Source: Pseudoduganella umbonata
Lineage (GTDB): Bacteria; Pseudomonadota; Gammaproteobacteria; Burkholderiales; Burkholderiaceae_D
Assembly: GCF_014192225.1 (NCBI RefSeq)
Contig: NZ_JACHXS010000019.1
Span: 1-63,622 of the forward strand
Direction of reading: 5' to 3'
DNA length: 63,622 bases
The notes under the pieces were generated by a model, which did no database searches, was not told the origin of the DNA, and saw only the letters and a list, made by a program, of their open reading frames with translations. A program made the position numbers and the translations under genes. Below are positions 23,264-33,100 of this stretch, in pieces. Within the stretch, counting starts at the first letter, position 1. Each line of letters begins with the position of its first letter.

Positions 23264-24442
23264 TCAGGCCGGGGACGACGCTTCGGTCAGCCGGTGCTCG
23301 TACAGCGCCGCCACCACGTCCGACTGGGTAACGATGCCGGCGAAGCGTTCCTCGGCGTCGACGATGGGGATGTGGTGCAGGCCGGCGTCGGCCATCAGCG
23401 GCACCAGGTCCACGATCGGGGTGTCGGTCTGCGCCACGCGCGGGCGTGCCGTCATGATCTGGCCGACCACCTCGGCCTTTTCCGTATGCGACAGGCCGGT
23501 CGGCTTCAGGAAATCCTTCAGCTTCTCGCGCATGCCGCGGTAGTCGTCCAGGCCGCTGTGCTTCAGGAAGTCGCTTTGCGTGACGATGCCGATCACGCGC
23601 CGGGCCGGATTGAGCACGGGCAGGGCGGCGATATGACGGCCCCGCATTGCGTGCCATGCCTCCGTCAACGGCGTGGCGAACTCCGCCGTCACCACGTCGC
23701 GCGACATGATGTCGCCGCAGGCGATCACGCCGAACCGGCGCTGGTAAGCGCGCATTTCGGTCTGCAGGAACAGTGCCTCCAGGTCGTCGCGGCTGATGTC
23801 GAGCACCTGGCCGTAGCGCCGCAGCACCGCATCCAGGTCTTCCGGCTTGAAGCCCAGCCGTACCGTCGGCACCTCATCCCGGGTGGCATGCGGATTCGGA
23901 TGCGACAGCGTCTGCGCGTGCGGATAGCGCCGCCCCGTCAGGTTGTTGTAGACGACCGCCGCCGCCACCAGCAGCATCGAATCCACCAGCACCGGACCCA
24001 GCGCGAACGAGAAGCCGGCCGCATGCACCGCGGGCCCGCCGATCACGGCGGTCAGCGCCGCCGCACCGCCCGGCGGATGCAGGCAACGCGTAAAGAACAT
24101 GACGGCGATCGCCAGCGCCGTGCCCAGTGCTGCCAGGGCGGGCAGCGGCAGCAGGTGGCCCAGCCAGCGCACGCAGGCGGCGCTGACGAGGGCGGAAATG
24201 ACATTGCCGCCGATGACCGACCAAGGTTGTGCCAGCGGACTGGCGGGCAGGCAGAACAGCAGTACCGACGAGGCGCCCATCGGCGCCACCAGCCAGATCG
24301 CGTCTTCACCCAGCATCAGGTGGGCCACGGTGCCCGTGACGAGGAGTCCCAGCAAGGCGCCGGCGCTGGCACGCAGGCGCTCGGTGGTACTGGCCGTGCT
24401 GGGGGCCGGGAGCAAAACGCTAAACAAAGATCTTACACGCAT
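23264..24442 (-). CDS. HPP-family membrane protein with two CBS domains
   Basis: About 392 aa from ATG 24442; an in-frame ATG at 24469 overlaps the upstream gene. The N-terminal ~170 residues form four hydrophobic segments with the HPP signature FFTRCLHPPGGAAALTAV. The C-terminal part has two CBS motifs (about residues 235-385), which usually bind adenine nucleotides and gate a partner domain. Relatives are proposed nitrite/anion transporters; the substrate is not shown here. It lies eight bases after the Lrp-type regulator gene and is probably cotranscribed with it. Confidence 0.85.
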   Translation of the reverse strand: MRVRSLFSVLLPAPSTASTTERLRASAGALLGLLVTGTVAHLMLGEDAIWLVAPMGASSVLLFCLPASPLAQPWSVIGGNVISALVSAACVRWLGHLLPLPALAALGTALAIAVMFFTRCLHPPGGAAALTAVIGGPAVHAAGFSFALGPVLVDSMLLVAAAVVYNNLTGRRYPHAQTLSHPNPHATRDEVPTVRLGFKPEDLDAVLRRYGQVLDISRDDLEALFLQTEMRAYQRRFGVIACGDIMSRDVVTAEFATPLTEAWHAMRGRHIAALPVLNPARRVIGIVTQSDFLKHSGLDDYRGMREKLKDFLKPTGLSHTEKAEVVGQIMTARPRVAQTDTPIVDLVPLMADAGLHHIPIVDAEERFAGIVTQSDVVAALYEHRLTEASSPA

Positions 24443-24449
24443 GTTTCGA

Positions 24450-24953
24450 TTATCCCATGGCGACCCCATGCGCGACCAGATCCAGCGGCAGGGCGGTTGT
24501 GTATTTGATCTGTTCCATCGAGAAAGCCGACGACACGCCCGTCAGGTTGGCCGCGCGGATCAGCTTCTTGTAGAAGCGGTCGTAGCCGTCGATGTCGGTG
24601 GTGGCCACCTTCAGCAGATAGTCGACGTCGCCGCTCATCCGGTGAAATTCCATCACTTCGGGCAGTGCGACCACGGCGGCAGCAAACTTCGCCAGCCACT
24701 GTTCGTCATGCCGGCTGGTGCGCACACTGACGAATACCGTGACCGGCAGCCCGGCCTTGCGGCGGTTCACCAGCGCTACCCGGCGGTCCAGGTAGCCGTC
24801 ATCCTGCAGGCGCTTCAGCCGTTTCCAGCACGGCGTGCTGGTCAGCCCTACTTTGTCGGCCAGGTCGGCCACGGACAGCGTGCCGTCCACCTGAAGGGCA
24901 CCCAGGATCGCGTAATCGAATTTGTCGAGATCGTTCATGCTGTTTTCCGTCAC
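24450..24953 (-). CDS. Lrp/AsnC-family transcriptional regulator
   Basis: 167 aa, or 162 from the second Met at 24938. An N-terminal HTH (LDKFDYAILGALQVDGTLSVADLADKVGLTSTPCWKRLKRLQDDGYL) is followed by an AsnC/RAM ligand-binding domain with the GDVDYLLKVATTDIDGYDRF block. It diverges from the cysteine desulfurase fusion gene, with 84 bases between start codons; by analogy with cysteine- or amino-acid-sensing Lrp proteins it probably controls that gene. It heads a two-gene unit with the HPP/CBS protein. Confidence 0.9.
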   Translation of the reverse strand: MTENSMNDLDKFDYAILGALQVDGTLSVADLADKVGLTSTPCWKRLKRLQDDGYLDRRVALVNRRKAGLPVTVFVSVRTSRHDEQWLAKFAAAVVALPEVMEFHRMSGDVDYLLKVATTDIDGYDRFYKKLIRAANLTGVSSAFSMEQIKYTTALPLDLVAHGVAMG

Positions 24954-25037
24954 ATATAAGAATGGATGTCCTCATTATGCGGTGAATATAAGCATTTTTA
25001 GCATGCCTGCTCCGCCGTCGTCCTTTAATCTGGCAGG

Positions 25038-26954
25038 ATGGACAATGAAATCTACCTCGACGGCAATGCCACCACGGCCGTCCTGCCTGCCGCGCTGCGG
25101 GCCGCCCTGCTGGCAATGGAAGAGTGCTATGGCAATCCGAGCAGCACGCACGCCACCGGGCTGAAAGCAAAAGCGGTACTCGATGCCGCGCGGGCGCGGG
25201 CCTGCCGCCTGCTTGGCGTCGGCCCCGGCCGCCTGATGTTCAACAGCGGCGCCACCGAAGGCATCCAGACGGCCGTACTATCCGCGCTGTGTGCCGTGCG
25301 CGCGCGCCGCCTGGCCGGCGAACTGGCAGGCACGCTGCTGGTGTACGGCGCCACCGAGCACAAGGCCGTGCCGGAAAGCCTGGCGCACTGGAATGCGCTG
25401 CTGGGACTGGACCTGGAACTGGTGGCGTTGCCGGTCGGGACGGACGGCCGCCACGACCTGGCGGCGCTGCGCCGGCTGGCACCCGCGGCGGCGTTCGTCT
25501 GCACGATGGCCGCCAACAACGAGACCGGCGTGATCTCCGACCTGACGGGCATCGCCGCCGCCCTGGAAGGTAGCCCCGCCCTGTGGATGGTGGATTGCGT
25601 GCAGGCGCTGGGCAAGCTGCCGCTCGACCTGGCCGCTACCCGCATCGATTACGCGCCGTTCTCAGGACACAAGCTGTATGCGCCGAAAGGCATCGGCATG
25701 CTGTACGTGCGGGCCGGGGCACCGTTCACGCCGCTGATGAAAGGAGGCGGCCAGGAAACCGGGTGGCGCTCCGGTACCGAGAACATGGCCGGCATCGCCG
25801 CGCTCGGTGCCGTGCTGGCAGCGCTGGAGGACGGAACCTTATTTGCCTCGCACGCCGAACAGTGCATGTTCCGCGAACGGCTGGCGGCCGCGTTGCGCCA
25901 GGCGCTGCCCGGCATTGTCTTCAACGCGCCGTTCGACGACGCGCTGCCGACCACGCTCAATTTTTCCGTGCCCGGTGTGTCCGGCAAGGAGTTGCTGGAT
26001 CTGTTCGACGCTGCCGCCGTGCGCGTGTCGGCCGGCAGCGCCTGCTCCGCCGCCAAGGCGCAGCCGTCGTACGTGCTGGCGGCCATGGGATTGCCCGAAT
26101 GGCGTAGCAGCAATGCCGTGCGGCTGTCGTTCGGCCCGTTGATGGATGACGCCACCGTGGCCGATGCGTGCGCGCGGATTGCCCGCTGCGGCGGCGCGCT
26201 GCGACTGGCGGGCATGCTCGGCGAGCCGGCGACGACACGGCCGGACGGTTTGCTGCAACTGAGCGACGGCGGCCGCCATACGTGGCTCGTGCTCGACGCC
26301 GCCAGCGGCACCTGCGCCGTGATCGATCCGCAACCGGCCCTGGCCGAGCGCATCGATGCGCTGCTGCGCACGCACGGTTTTCGCGTGGCGGCACGGCTGT
26401 CGACGCGCAACGGTGCCGGCTGGCCGGCCAGCGGCGACAGCATCGAACTGGGCAGGCAAAGCCTGCGCCGGGTGATGATCGGGGCCGGCACGCCGTGCTA
26501 TCTGCTGGGGCCCGCGGGCGAACGGCCGCGCCATGCGTTCATCGGCGACGCCGCCCCGTCCGGCCTGGCCGGACACGTGCCGCCGGAGGCATTGCTTTGC
26601 CCGGCCGCGGAGGCGTTATCCACGCTATGTGCCCACCCGGCACCGGCCGGCGACATCGACCTCGATGCCGCCGGGCTGGCGGCCCTGCTGCGCCAGCGCC
26701 CGGATGCGGTCCTGGTGGACGTGCGTGAGCCGCATGAGCACGCGGTCGCCGTACCATTCCTCGGCGTGCCGGCCGCCAGCGTTCCGCTCAGCCGGCTGGC
26801 CGGCGAATTGCCGCGCTGGATGGCGCAGGCCGGGCAGGTGCCGCTGGTGTTTTACTGCCGCAGCGGCAACCGCAGTGCGCGGGCCGCCGGGTGCCTGCGC
26901 AGCCTGGGATATCCGCAGGCTTACCACGTGCACGGTGGCGTAGCGCTGGCCTGA
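25038..26954 (+). CDS. cysteine desulfurase-rhodanese fusion with a middle domain
   Basis: 638 aa. Residues 1-390 are a NifS/IscS-type PLP enzyme: NNETG, the Schiff-base lysine K212 in SGHK, the RSGTEN motif, and catalytic C336 in the long loop SAGSACSAAK. Residues about 395-530 resemble a metallo-beta-lactamase fold without its metal ligands (TWLVLDAASGTCAVIDPQPALAERI). Residues about 540-638 are a rhodanese domain with catalytic C607 in YCRSGNRS. The architecture suggests that sulfur taken from cysteine is passed as persulfide to the fused rhodanese. The acceptor is unknown. Divergent from an Lrp-type regulator and closed by a terminator. Confidence 0.88.
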   Translation: MDNEIYLDGNATTAVLPAALRAALLAMEECYGNPSSTHATGLKAKAVLDAARARACRLLGVGPGRLMFNSGATEGIQTAVLSALCAVRARRLAGELAGTLLVYGATEHKAVPESLAHWNALLGLDLELVALPVGTDGRHDLAALRRLAPAAAFVCTMAANNETGVISDLTGIAAALEGSPALWMVDCVQALGKLPLDLAATRIDYAPFSGHKLYAPKGIGMLYVRAGAPFTPLMKGGGQETGWRSGTENMAGIAALGAVLAALEDGTLFASHAEQCMFRERLAAALRQALPGIVFNAPFDDALPTTLNFSVPGVSGKELLDLFDAAAVRVSAGSACSAAKAQPSYVLAAMGLPEWRSSNAVRLSFGPLMDDATVADACARIARCGGALRLAGMLGEPATTRPDGLLQLSDGGRHTWLVLDAASGTCAVIDPQPALAERIDALLRTHGFRVAARLSTRNGAGWPASGDSIELGRQSLRRVMIGAGTPCYLLGPAGERPRHAFIGDAAPSGLAGHVPPEALLCPAAEALSTLCAHPAPAGDIDLDAAGLAALLRQRPDAVLVDVREPHEHAVAVPFLGVPAASVPLSRLAGELPRWMAQAGQVPLVFYCRSGNRSARAAGCLRSLGYPQAYHVHGGVALA

Positions 26955-26971
26955 CGAGTCATCGCGCGAAC

Positions 26972-27000
26972 AAAAGGCGGCCTGCGGGCCGCCTTTTGTT
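26972..27000 (+). terminator. intrinsic terminator after the desulfurase-rhodanese gene
   Basis: AAAAGGCGGCC (26972-26982), loop TGCG, GGCCGCCTTTT (26987-26997), then GTTT. An 11-bp perfect stem with a U-rich end. Confidence 0.9.
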
Positions 27001-27042
27001 TGGACCACGTGCCGGGGAGTTTTTTGCACTGCATCATTGCTA

Positions 27043-27058
27043 TGTACGCTAGCGTACA
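27043..27058. promoter_or_regulatory. perfect 16-bp palindrome upstream of glucan synthase
   Basis: TGTACGCTAGCGTACA is exactly self-complementary and lies 91 bases before the TTG start of the glucan synthase gene. The GTACG-CGTAC half-sites resemble TetR-family operators. No such regulator is encoded next to it. Confidence 0.55.
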
Positions 27059-27148
27059 GTGGTGTGACGTGCGCCGGAATAATATTTCCTGCAACATACT
27101 CCCAGCCGTGGCGGGCCTCCTTGCCTGCTGCCCCAAAGCGAGGCTCCC

Positions 27149-30100
27149 TTGACACTGCACCTCAAATTGTGGCCCGGCTTGACTGCCGGATTCCAGGAAG
27201 CCTCGTCCGGTTCCGCCGCATCCGGTCCCGAAGAAGACCTGCCGTTCCGCGCCGAGCTCTACAGCGCTCAACAGATGGCCCACCATGGCCGCACGCTGGC
27301 CGAAATGCATGTGCTGAGCAAGCGTGGCGGACCCGACCGCTTGCTGGCGCGCCTGAGCGACAACGCCCGCGTATTGCGCACCACCGCCGACGAACTGACG
27401 GTGGCCGTCAAGGAGGGCCGCCAGATCACGCCAGCGTCCGAGTGGCTGCTGGATAATTATTACCTGATCGAAGAACAGGTCCGCATTGCCCGGCGCCACC
27501 TGCCCAAGGACTACAGCAAGGAATTGCCGCGCCTCGAGAAAGGCGCGGCCGACGGCACGCCCCGTGTCTACCGGCTGGCGCTGGAAGTGATCGCCCACGG
27601 CGATGGCCGCGTGGATCCGGAAAGCCTGTGCCGCTTCGTCGAGGCTTACCAGGAACTGGCGCCGCTGACGCTCGGCGAGCTGTGGGCAATCCCCATCATG
27701 CTGCGCCTGGCATTGCTGGAAAACCTGCGCCGCGTGGCCGCGCGCGTGGCCGAGAACCGCTACCAGCGGGACCTGGCGAACAGCTGGGCCGACCAGATGA
27801 TGGAAATCGCCGACAAGAACCCGTCCGGCCTGATCCTGCTGGTGGCCGACATGGCGCGGTCGAACCCGCCCATCACGAGCGGCTTCGTGGCCGAGCTGGC
27901 GCGGCGGCTGCAGGGACAAAGCCCGGCGCTGACGCTGGCGCTTACGTGGGTCACGTACCGGCTGGCCGAAACGGGGCAGACGATCGAGCAGCAGATCCAG
28001 ACCGAGATCGGCCAGCAGGCGGCCGACCAGGTGTCGATCGCCAACACCATCGGCAGCCTGCGCTTCCTGGGCACGATGGACTGGCAGGAATTCGTCGAAA
28101 CGATGAGCCTCGTGGAAGCGGCACTGCGCGAGGATCCGTCCGGTATCTACGGGGCGATGGACTTCGTCACCCGCGACCATTACCGCCACGTGGTGGAAAA
28201 GATCGCACGCGGCTGCACGCTGTCCGAAGCACAGGTGGTGCGCGAGGCGGTGGAACTGGCGCGCGCGCACACGGAAAGCGACGATCCACGGCATGGCCAC
28301 GTGGGCTTCTACCTGGTCGACAAGGGTGTGCTGCTGCTGGAGAAAAAGGTGGCGCGGCGCCGCTCGTTGCGCGAATCGCTGCGCGCCACCGTGCGCGCCG
28401 CGCCGCTGACGTCGTACCTGGGGGCGATTGCCGCACTGTCGGTGATCGCTACCGCGCTGATGATCGAGCGCGCGCTGCGCGACGGCGTGGCCGGCTGGGA
28501 AGTCGTCGTGCTGGCCGTGCTGGGCCTGATGGGCAGCAGCCAGCTGGCGCTGGCGCTGGTGAACTGGTTCGCCACGCTGGTCACGCGGCCGAGCCCATTG
28601 CCGCGCATGGATTTCAAGGAAGGCATTCCGTCCGATGCGCGTGCGATCGTCGTCGTGCCGTCGCTGTTCTACAGTCTGGAGAACGTCGACGAACTGTGCG
28701 AGCAGCTCGAGGTGCGCTACCTCGCCAACCGCGATCCGAACCTGCATTTTTGCCTGCTGTCCGACTTTGCCGATGCGCAGGCCGAAACGCTGCCCACCGA
28801 TGCCGGCCTGCTGGAACGGGCCCGCGCCCACATCGAAGACCTGAACCGCAAGTACGGCCAGGACGACAACTCGTGCCCGTTCCTGCTGCTGCACCGCCCG
28901 CGCCAGTGGAACCTTGCCGAGCGCGCATGGATGGGGCATGAGCGCAAGCGCGGCAAGCTGGCCGACCTGAACCGCTTCCTGCGCGGCGGCGCGCGCGACC
29001 GCTTCATGCTGGTCGTCGGCGAGAGCAGCCGGCTGCCGACCGTGAAATACGTGATCACGCTGGATGCCGACACGCAGCTGGCGCGCGATTCGGCGCGCCA
29101 GTTCATCGCCACGATGCGCCATCCGCTGAACCAGCCCAGGATCGATGCCCGCATCAACCGCGTGGTCTCCGGCTACGGCATCCTGCAGCCGCGCGTGGCC
29201 GTCAGCCTGCCCAGCCCGGATGCCTCGCTGTACGAGAGGCTGTGCGGCGGAGAACCGGGCATCGACCCGTACACGCGTACCGTGTCCGACGTATACCAGG
29301 ACGTGTTCGCCGAAGGTTCGTTCATCGGCAAGGGCATCTACGACCTGGACGTGTTCGAGAAAGTACTGGGCGAGCGATTTCCGGAAAACCGCATCCTGTC
29401 GCACGACCTGCTGGAAGGCTGCTACCTGCGCGCCGGCCTGCTGTCCGACGCGCAGCTGTACGAACAGTATCCGCAGCGCTACCGCGACGACGTGAGTCGC
29501 CGCCACCGCTGGATCCGCGGCGACTGGCAACTGGCCGGCTGGCTGTTCGGCCGGGTGCGCACGGCGATCGGCGGGCGCGAGAAGAATCCGCTGTCGGCAC
29601 TGTCGCGCTGGAAGCTGTTCGACAACCTGCGCCGCAGCCTGGTGGCGCCGGCGCTCACGCTGTCGCTGCTGTTCGCCTTCGCCGTGCTGCCGCATCCGTG
29701 GTTCTATACCAGCATGGTGCTGGCCATCATTTTCGTGCCCGCCATTGCCGCCGCGCTGTACGACCTGTCGCACAAATCGCCGGACACGCTGTGGCGGCAG
29801 CACCTGCCGAATTCGCTGCGTCGCAGTGGACTGCAATTCGCGCACGGCCTGCTGTCGCTGGTGTTCCTGCCGTACGAGGCCTACATCGGCCTCGATGCGA
29901 TCGTGCGTACGGCATGGCGCCTGCTGGTGTCGAAAAAACACCTGCTGCAGTGGCGTCCGTCGGCGCTGTCGCGCGCCAATGGCGGGCTGGGTGCCAACTG
30001 GCGCGCGATGTGGGTCTCGCCGGCGCTGGCGCTGGCGGTCGGCACCGTGCTGGCACTGTGGCGCGTGCCGGCATTCGAGGCGGCCGCGATCTTCCTCGTC

Positions 30101-33100
30101 GCCTGGCTGGTGGCACCGGTGGTGGCCTGGTGGATCAGCCGCCCGGTCGAGCGCCTGGAAGCGCAGCTGGACAGCGACCAGCGCCGCTTCCTGCACCTGG
30201 TGGCCCGCAAGACCTGGGCCTGGTTCGACACGTTCGTGGGGCCGGACGACAACTGGCTGCCGCCCGATAACGTGCAGGAGCACCCCGGCACCGTCATCGC
30301 GCACCGCACGTCGCCCACCAATATCGGCATGGTGCTGCTGGCCAATGTCAGCGCCTACGATTTCGGCTACCTGACCTTGGCGCAGGTGCTGCAGCGCACC
30401 CGCAACACGCTCGATGCGATGGCCAGGCTGGAACGCTACCAGGGCCACTTCTACAACTGGTACGACACCCAGTCGCTGAAACCGCTGCATCCGATGTATG
30501 TGTCGACCGTCGACAGCGGCAACCTGGCCGGCCACCTGCTGGTGCTGCAGGCCGCGCTGCTGAACGCGGCGGACGACCCGATCGCCGGGCCGCGGACGGT
30601 GGCGGGCCTGGAAACCACGCTGGCGGTGCTCGAGGAAGCGCTCGCCGGCGCCGGTGGAACCGCCGGCATCGATCCCGCGGCAATGGCGGCCTTGCGCGAA
30701 GCGGTGACGCCATCGCAAGCGCAGTATCCGTCGAACCTGCCGGAAGTGCGCGCGTACCTGGAGCGCGCCACCGCCGCCGCCGAGACCTTTGCCGCGAGCG
30801 CCGGACTGGCGAACGACACCACGGCGCACATGTGGGCCGGCGCGCTGGCGGCCCAGTGCCGCGCCGCGCTCGACGAGCTGAACCTGCTGGCGCCGTGGAT
30901 CGCCGGCGGCACCGGCAGCGTGCTCGATACCGGCCTGCTGAAGATTCCGACCCTGCGCGAACTGGCATCGTATCCGCCTGCCGGTGCGCCGCTGTCGGAC
31001 CTGGCGCCGGGAGAGCGCGAGCGCCGCGAACAGCTCGGCGTGCTGGTGGAGCAGGGCGCCGCCGTAGCGCGCGAACGCATGGCGCACTTGCACGAACTGG
31101 CCATGCAGGCCTGCGGCTTCGCCCAGGTCGACTATGGCTTCCTGTTCAACCGCACCACCAAGCTGCTGGCGATCGGCTACAACGTCACGGAACGGCGGCT
31201 CGACGCCAGCTGTTACGACCTGCTGGCCTCCGAAGTACGGCTGGCCAGCTACGTGGCCGTGGCGCAGGGCCAGCTGCCGCAGGAGCACTGGTTCGCACTG
31301 GGCCGGCAGCTCGCCATCGTGCATGGCCAGCCGGTACTGATGTCGTGGAGCGGCTCGATGTTCGAGTACCTGATGCCGCTGCTGGTGATGCCGACTTACC
31401 CGAGCACGCTGCTCGACCAGACCTACCACTCGGTGGTGGCGGCGCAGATCGAGTACGCGCGCCAGCGCAACGTGCCGTGGGGCGTATCCGAATCCGGCTA
31501 TACGACCGTGGATGCGTCGATGAACTACCAGTACCGCGCGTTCGGCGTGCCCGGACTGGGCATGAAGCGCGGCCTGGCGGACGACCTGGTGATCGCGCCC
31601 TATGCGTCGATGATGGCGCTGATGGTGGATCCGGAAGCGGCGTGCCAGAACCTGCAGAAGATGGCCGGCCTCGGCTTCATGGGCCGCTATGGCTTCTACG
31701 AAGCGATCGACTACACCCCTGCGCGGCTGCCGCGCGGCCAGTCGTTCGCCGTCGTCAAATCGTTCATGGTGCACCACCAGGGCATGGGATTCCTGGCGCT
31801 GTCCTACCTGCTGCACGACCGGCCGATGCAGCGCCGCTTCGAATCCGACCCGATGCTGCAATCGGCATTGCTGATGCTGCAGGAACGCAGCCCGCGCATC
31901 GGCGCATTCTTCTCCACCGCTTCCGAGCAGGCCGCCGCGGTGGGTTCGACGTCGCACGACCAGGCCGCGCCGGTACGGGTGCTGACGCAGCCGAACACGT
32001 CGGTGCCGGAAGTGCAATTGCTGTCGAACGGCCGCTACCACGTGATGGTGACGGCGGCGGGCGGCAGCTACAGCCGCTGGCACGACCTGGCGGTGACGCG
32101 CTGGCGCGAGGATACGACTCGCGACAACTGGGGCCAGTTCTGCTATGTGCGCGACGAGGATGGCCATTTCTGGTCGAATACCTACCAGCCGACGCTGGCC
32201 GAGCCGGAAAACTACGAGGTGATCTTCTCCGAGGGCCGGGCCGAGTACCGCCGCAGCGACCGCGGCATCGAGCTGTACACCGAGATCGTGGTATCGCCGG
32301 AAGACGATATCGAGATGCGCCGGCTGCGCGTGACGAACCATTCGAGCCGGCCGCGCACGATCGAGCTGACCAGCTTCGCCGAGGTGGTGATGGCGCCGGC
32401 CGCCGCGGATGCCGCGCACCCGGCCTTCTCGAAACTGTTCGTGCAGACCGAGATCCTCGGCGAAGACAGCGCCATCCTGTGCACGCGGCGCCCGCGCGGC
32501 AAGGGTGAGAAATCGCCGTGCATGCTGCACGTGATGACGGTGCACGACGCGCAGGTGGTCGAGGTATCGTATGAAACGGACCGGGCCCACTTCATCGGGC
32601 GTGGCAATACGCTGCGCGCACCGCGCGCGCTGATCGAGCCGGGCGCGCTCTCCGGCGCCCACGGCTCCGTGCTGGACCCGGCGGTGGCGATCCGCTACCG
32701 GATCACGCTGCAGCCGGACCAGATGGCGACCGTCGACATCGCCACGGGCATGACCGAAACGCGCGAGGCGGCGCGGCACCTGATCGACAAGTACCAGGAC
32801 CGCCACATGGCCGACCGCGTGTTCGAGCTGGCGTGGACGCACAGCCAGGTCGTACTGCGGCAGCTGAACGCCAGCGAGGCCGATGGCCAGCTGTACAGCC
32901 GGCTGGCGAACCATGTGATCTATCCGAATGCCGCGCTGCGCGCCGATCCTTCGGTGCTGATCAAGAACCAGCGCGGCCAGTCGAACCTGTGGCCGTATGC
33001 GATCTCCGGCGACCTGCCGATCGTGCTGCTGCAGGTGAAGGATTCCGCCAACATCGAGGTGGCGCGGCAGATGGTGCAGGCGCACGCGTACTGGCGCCTG

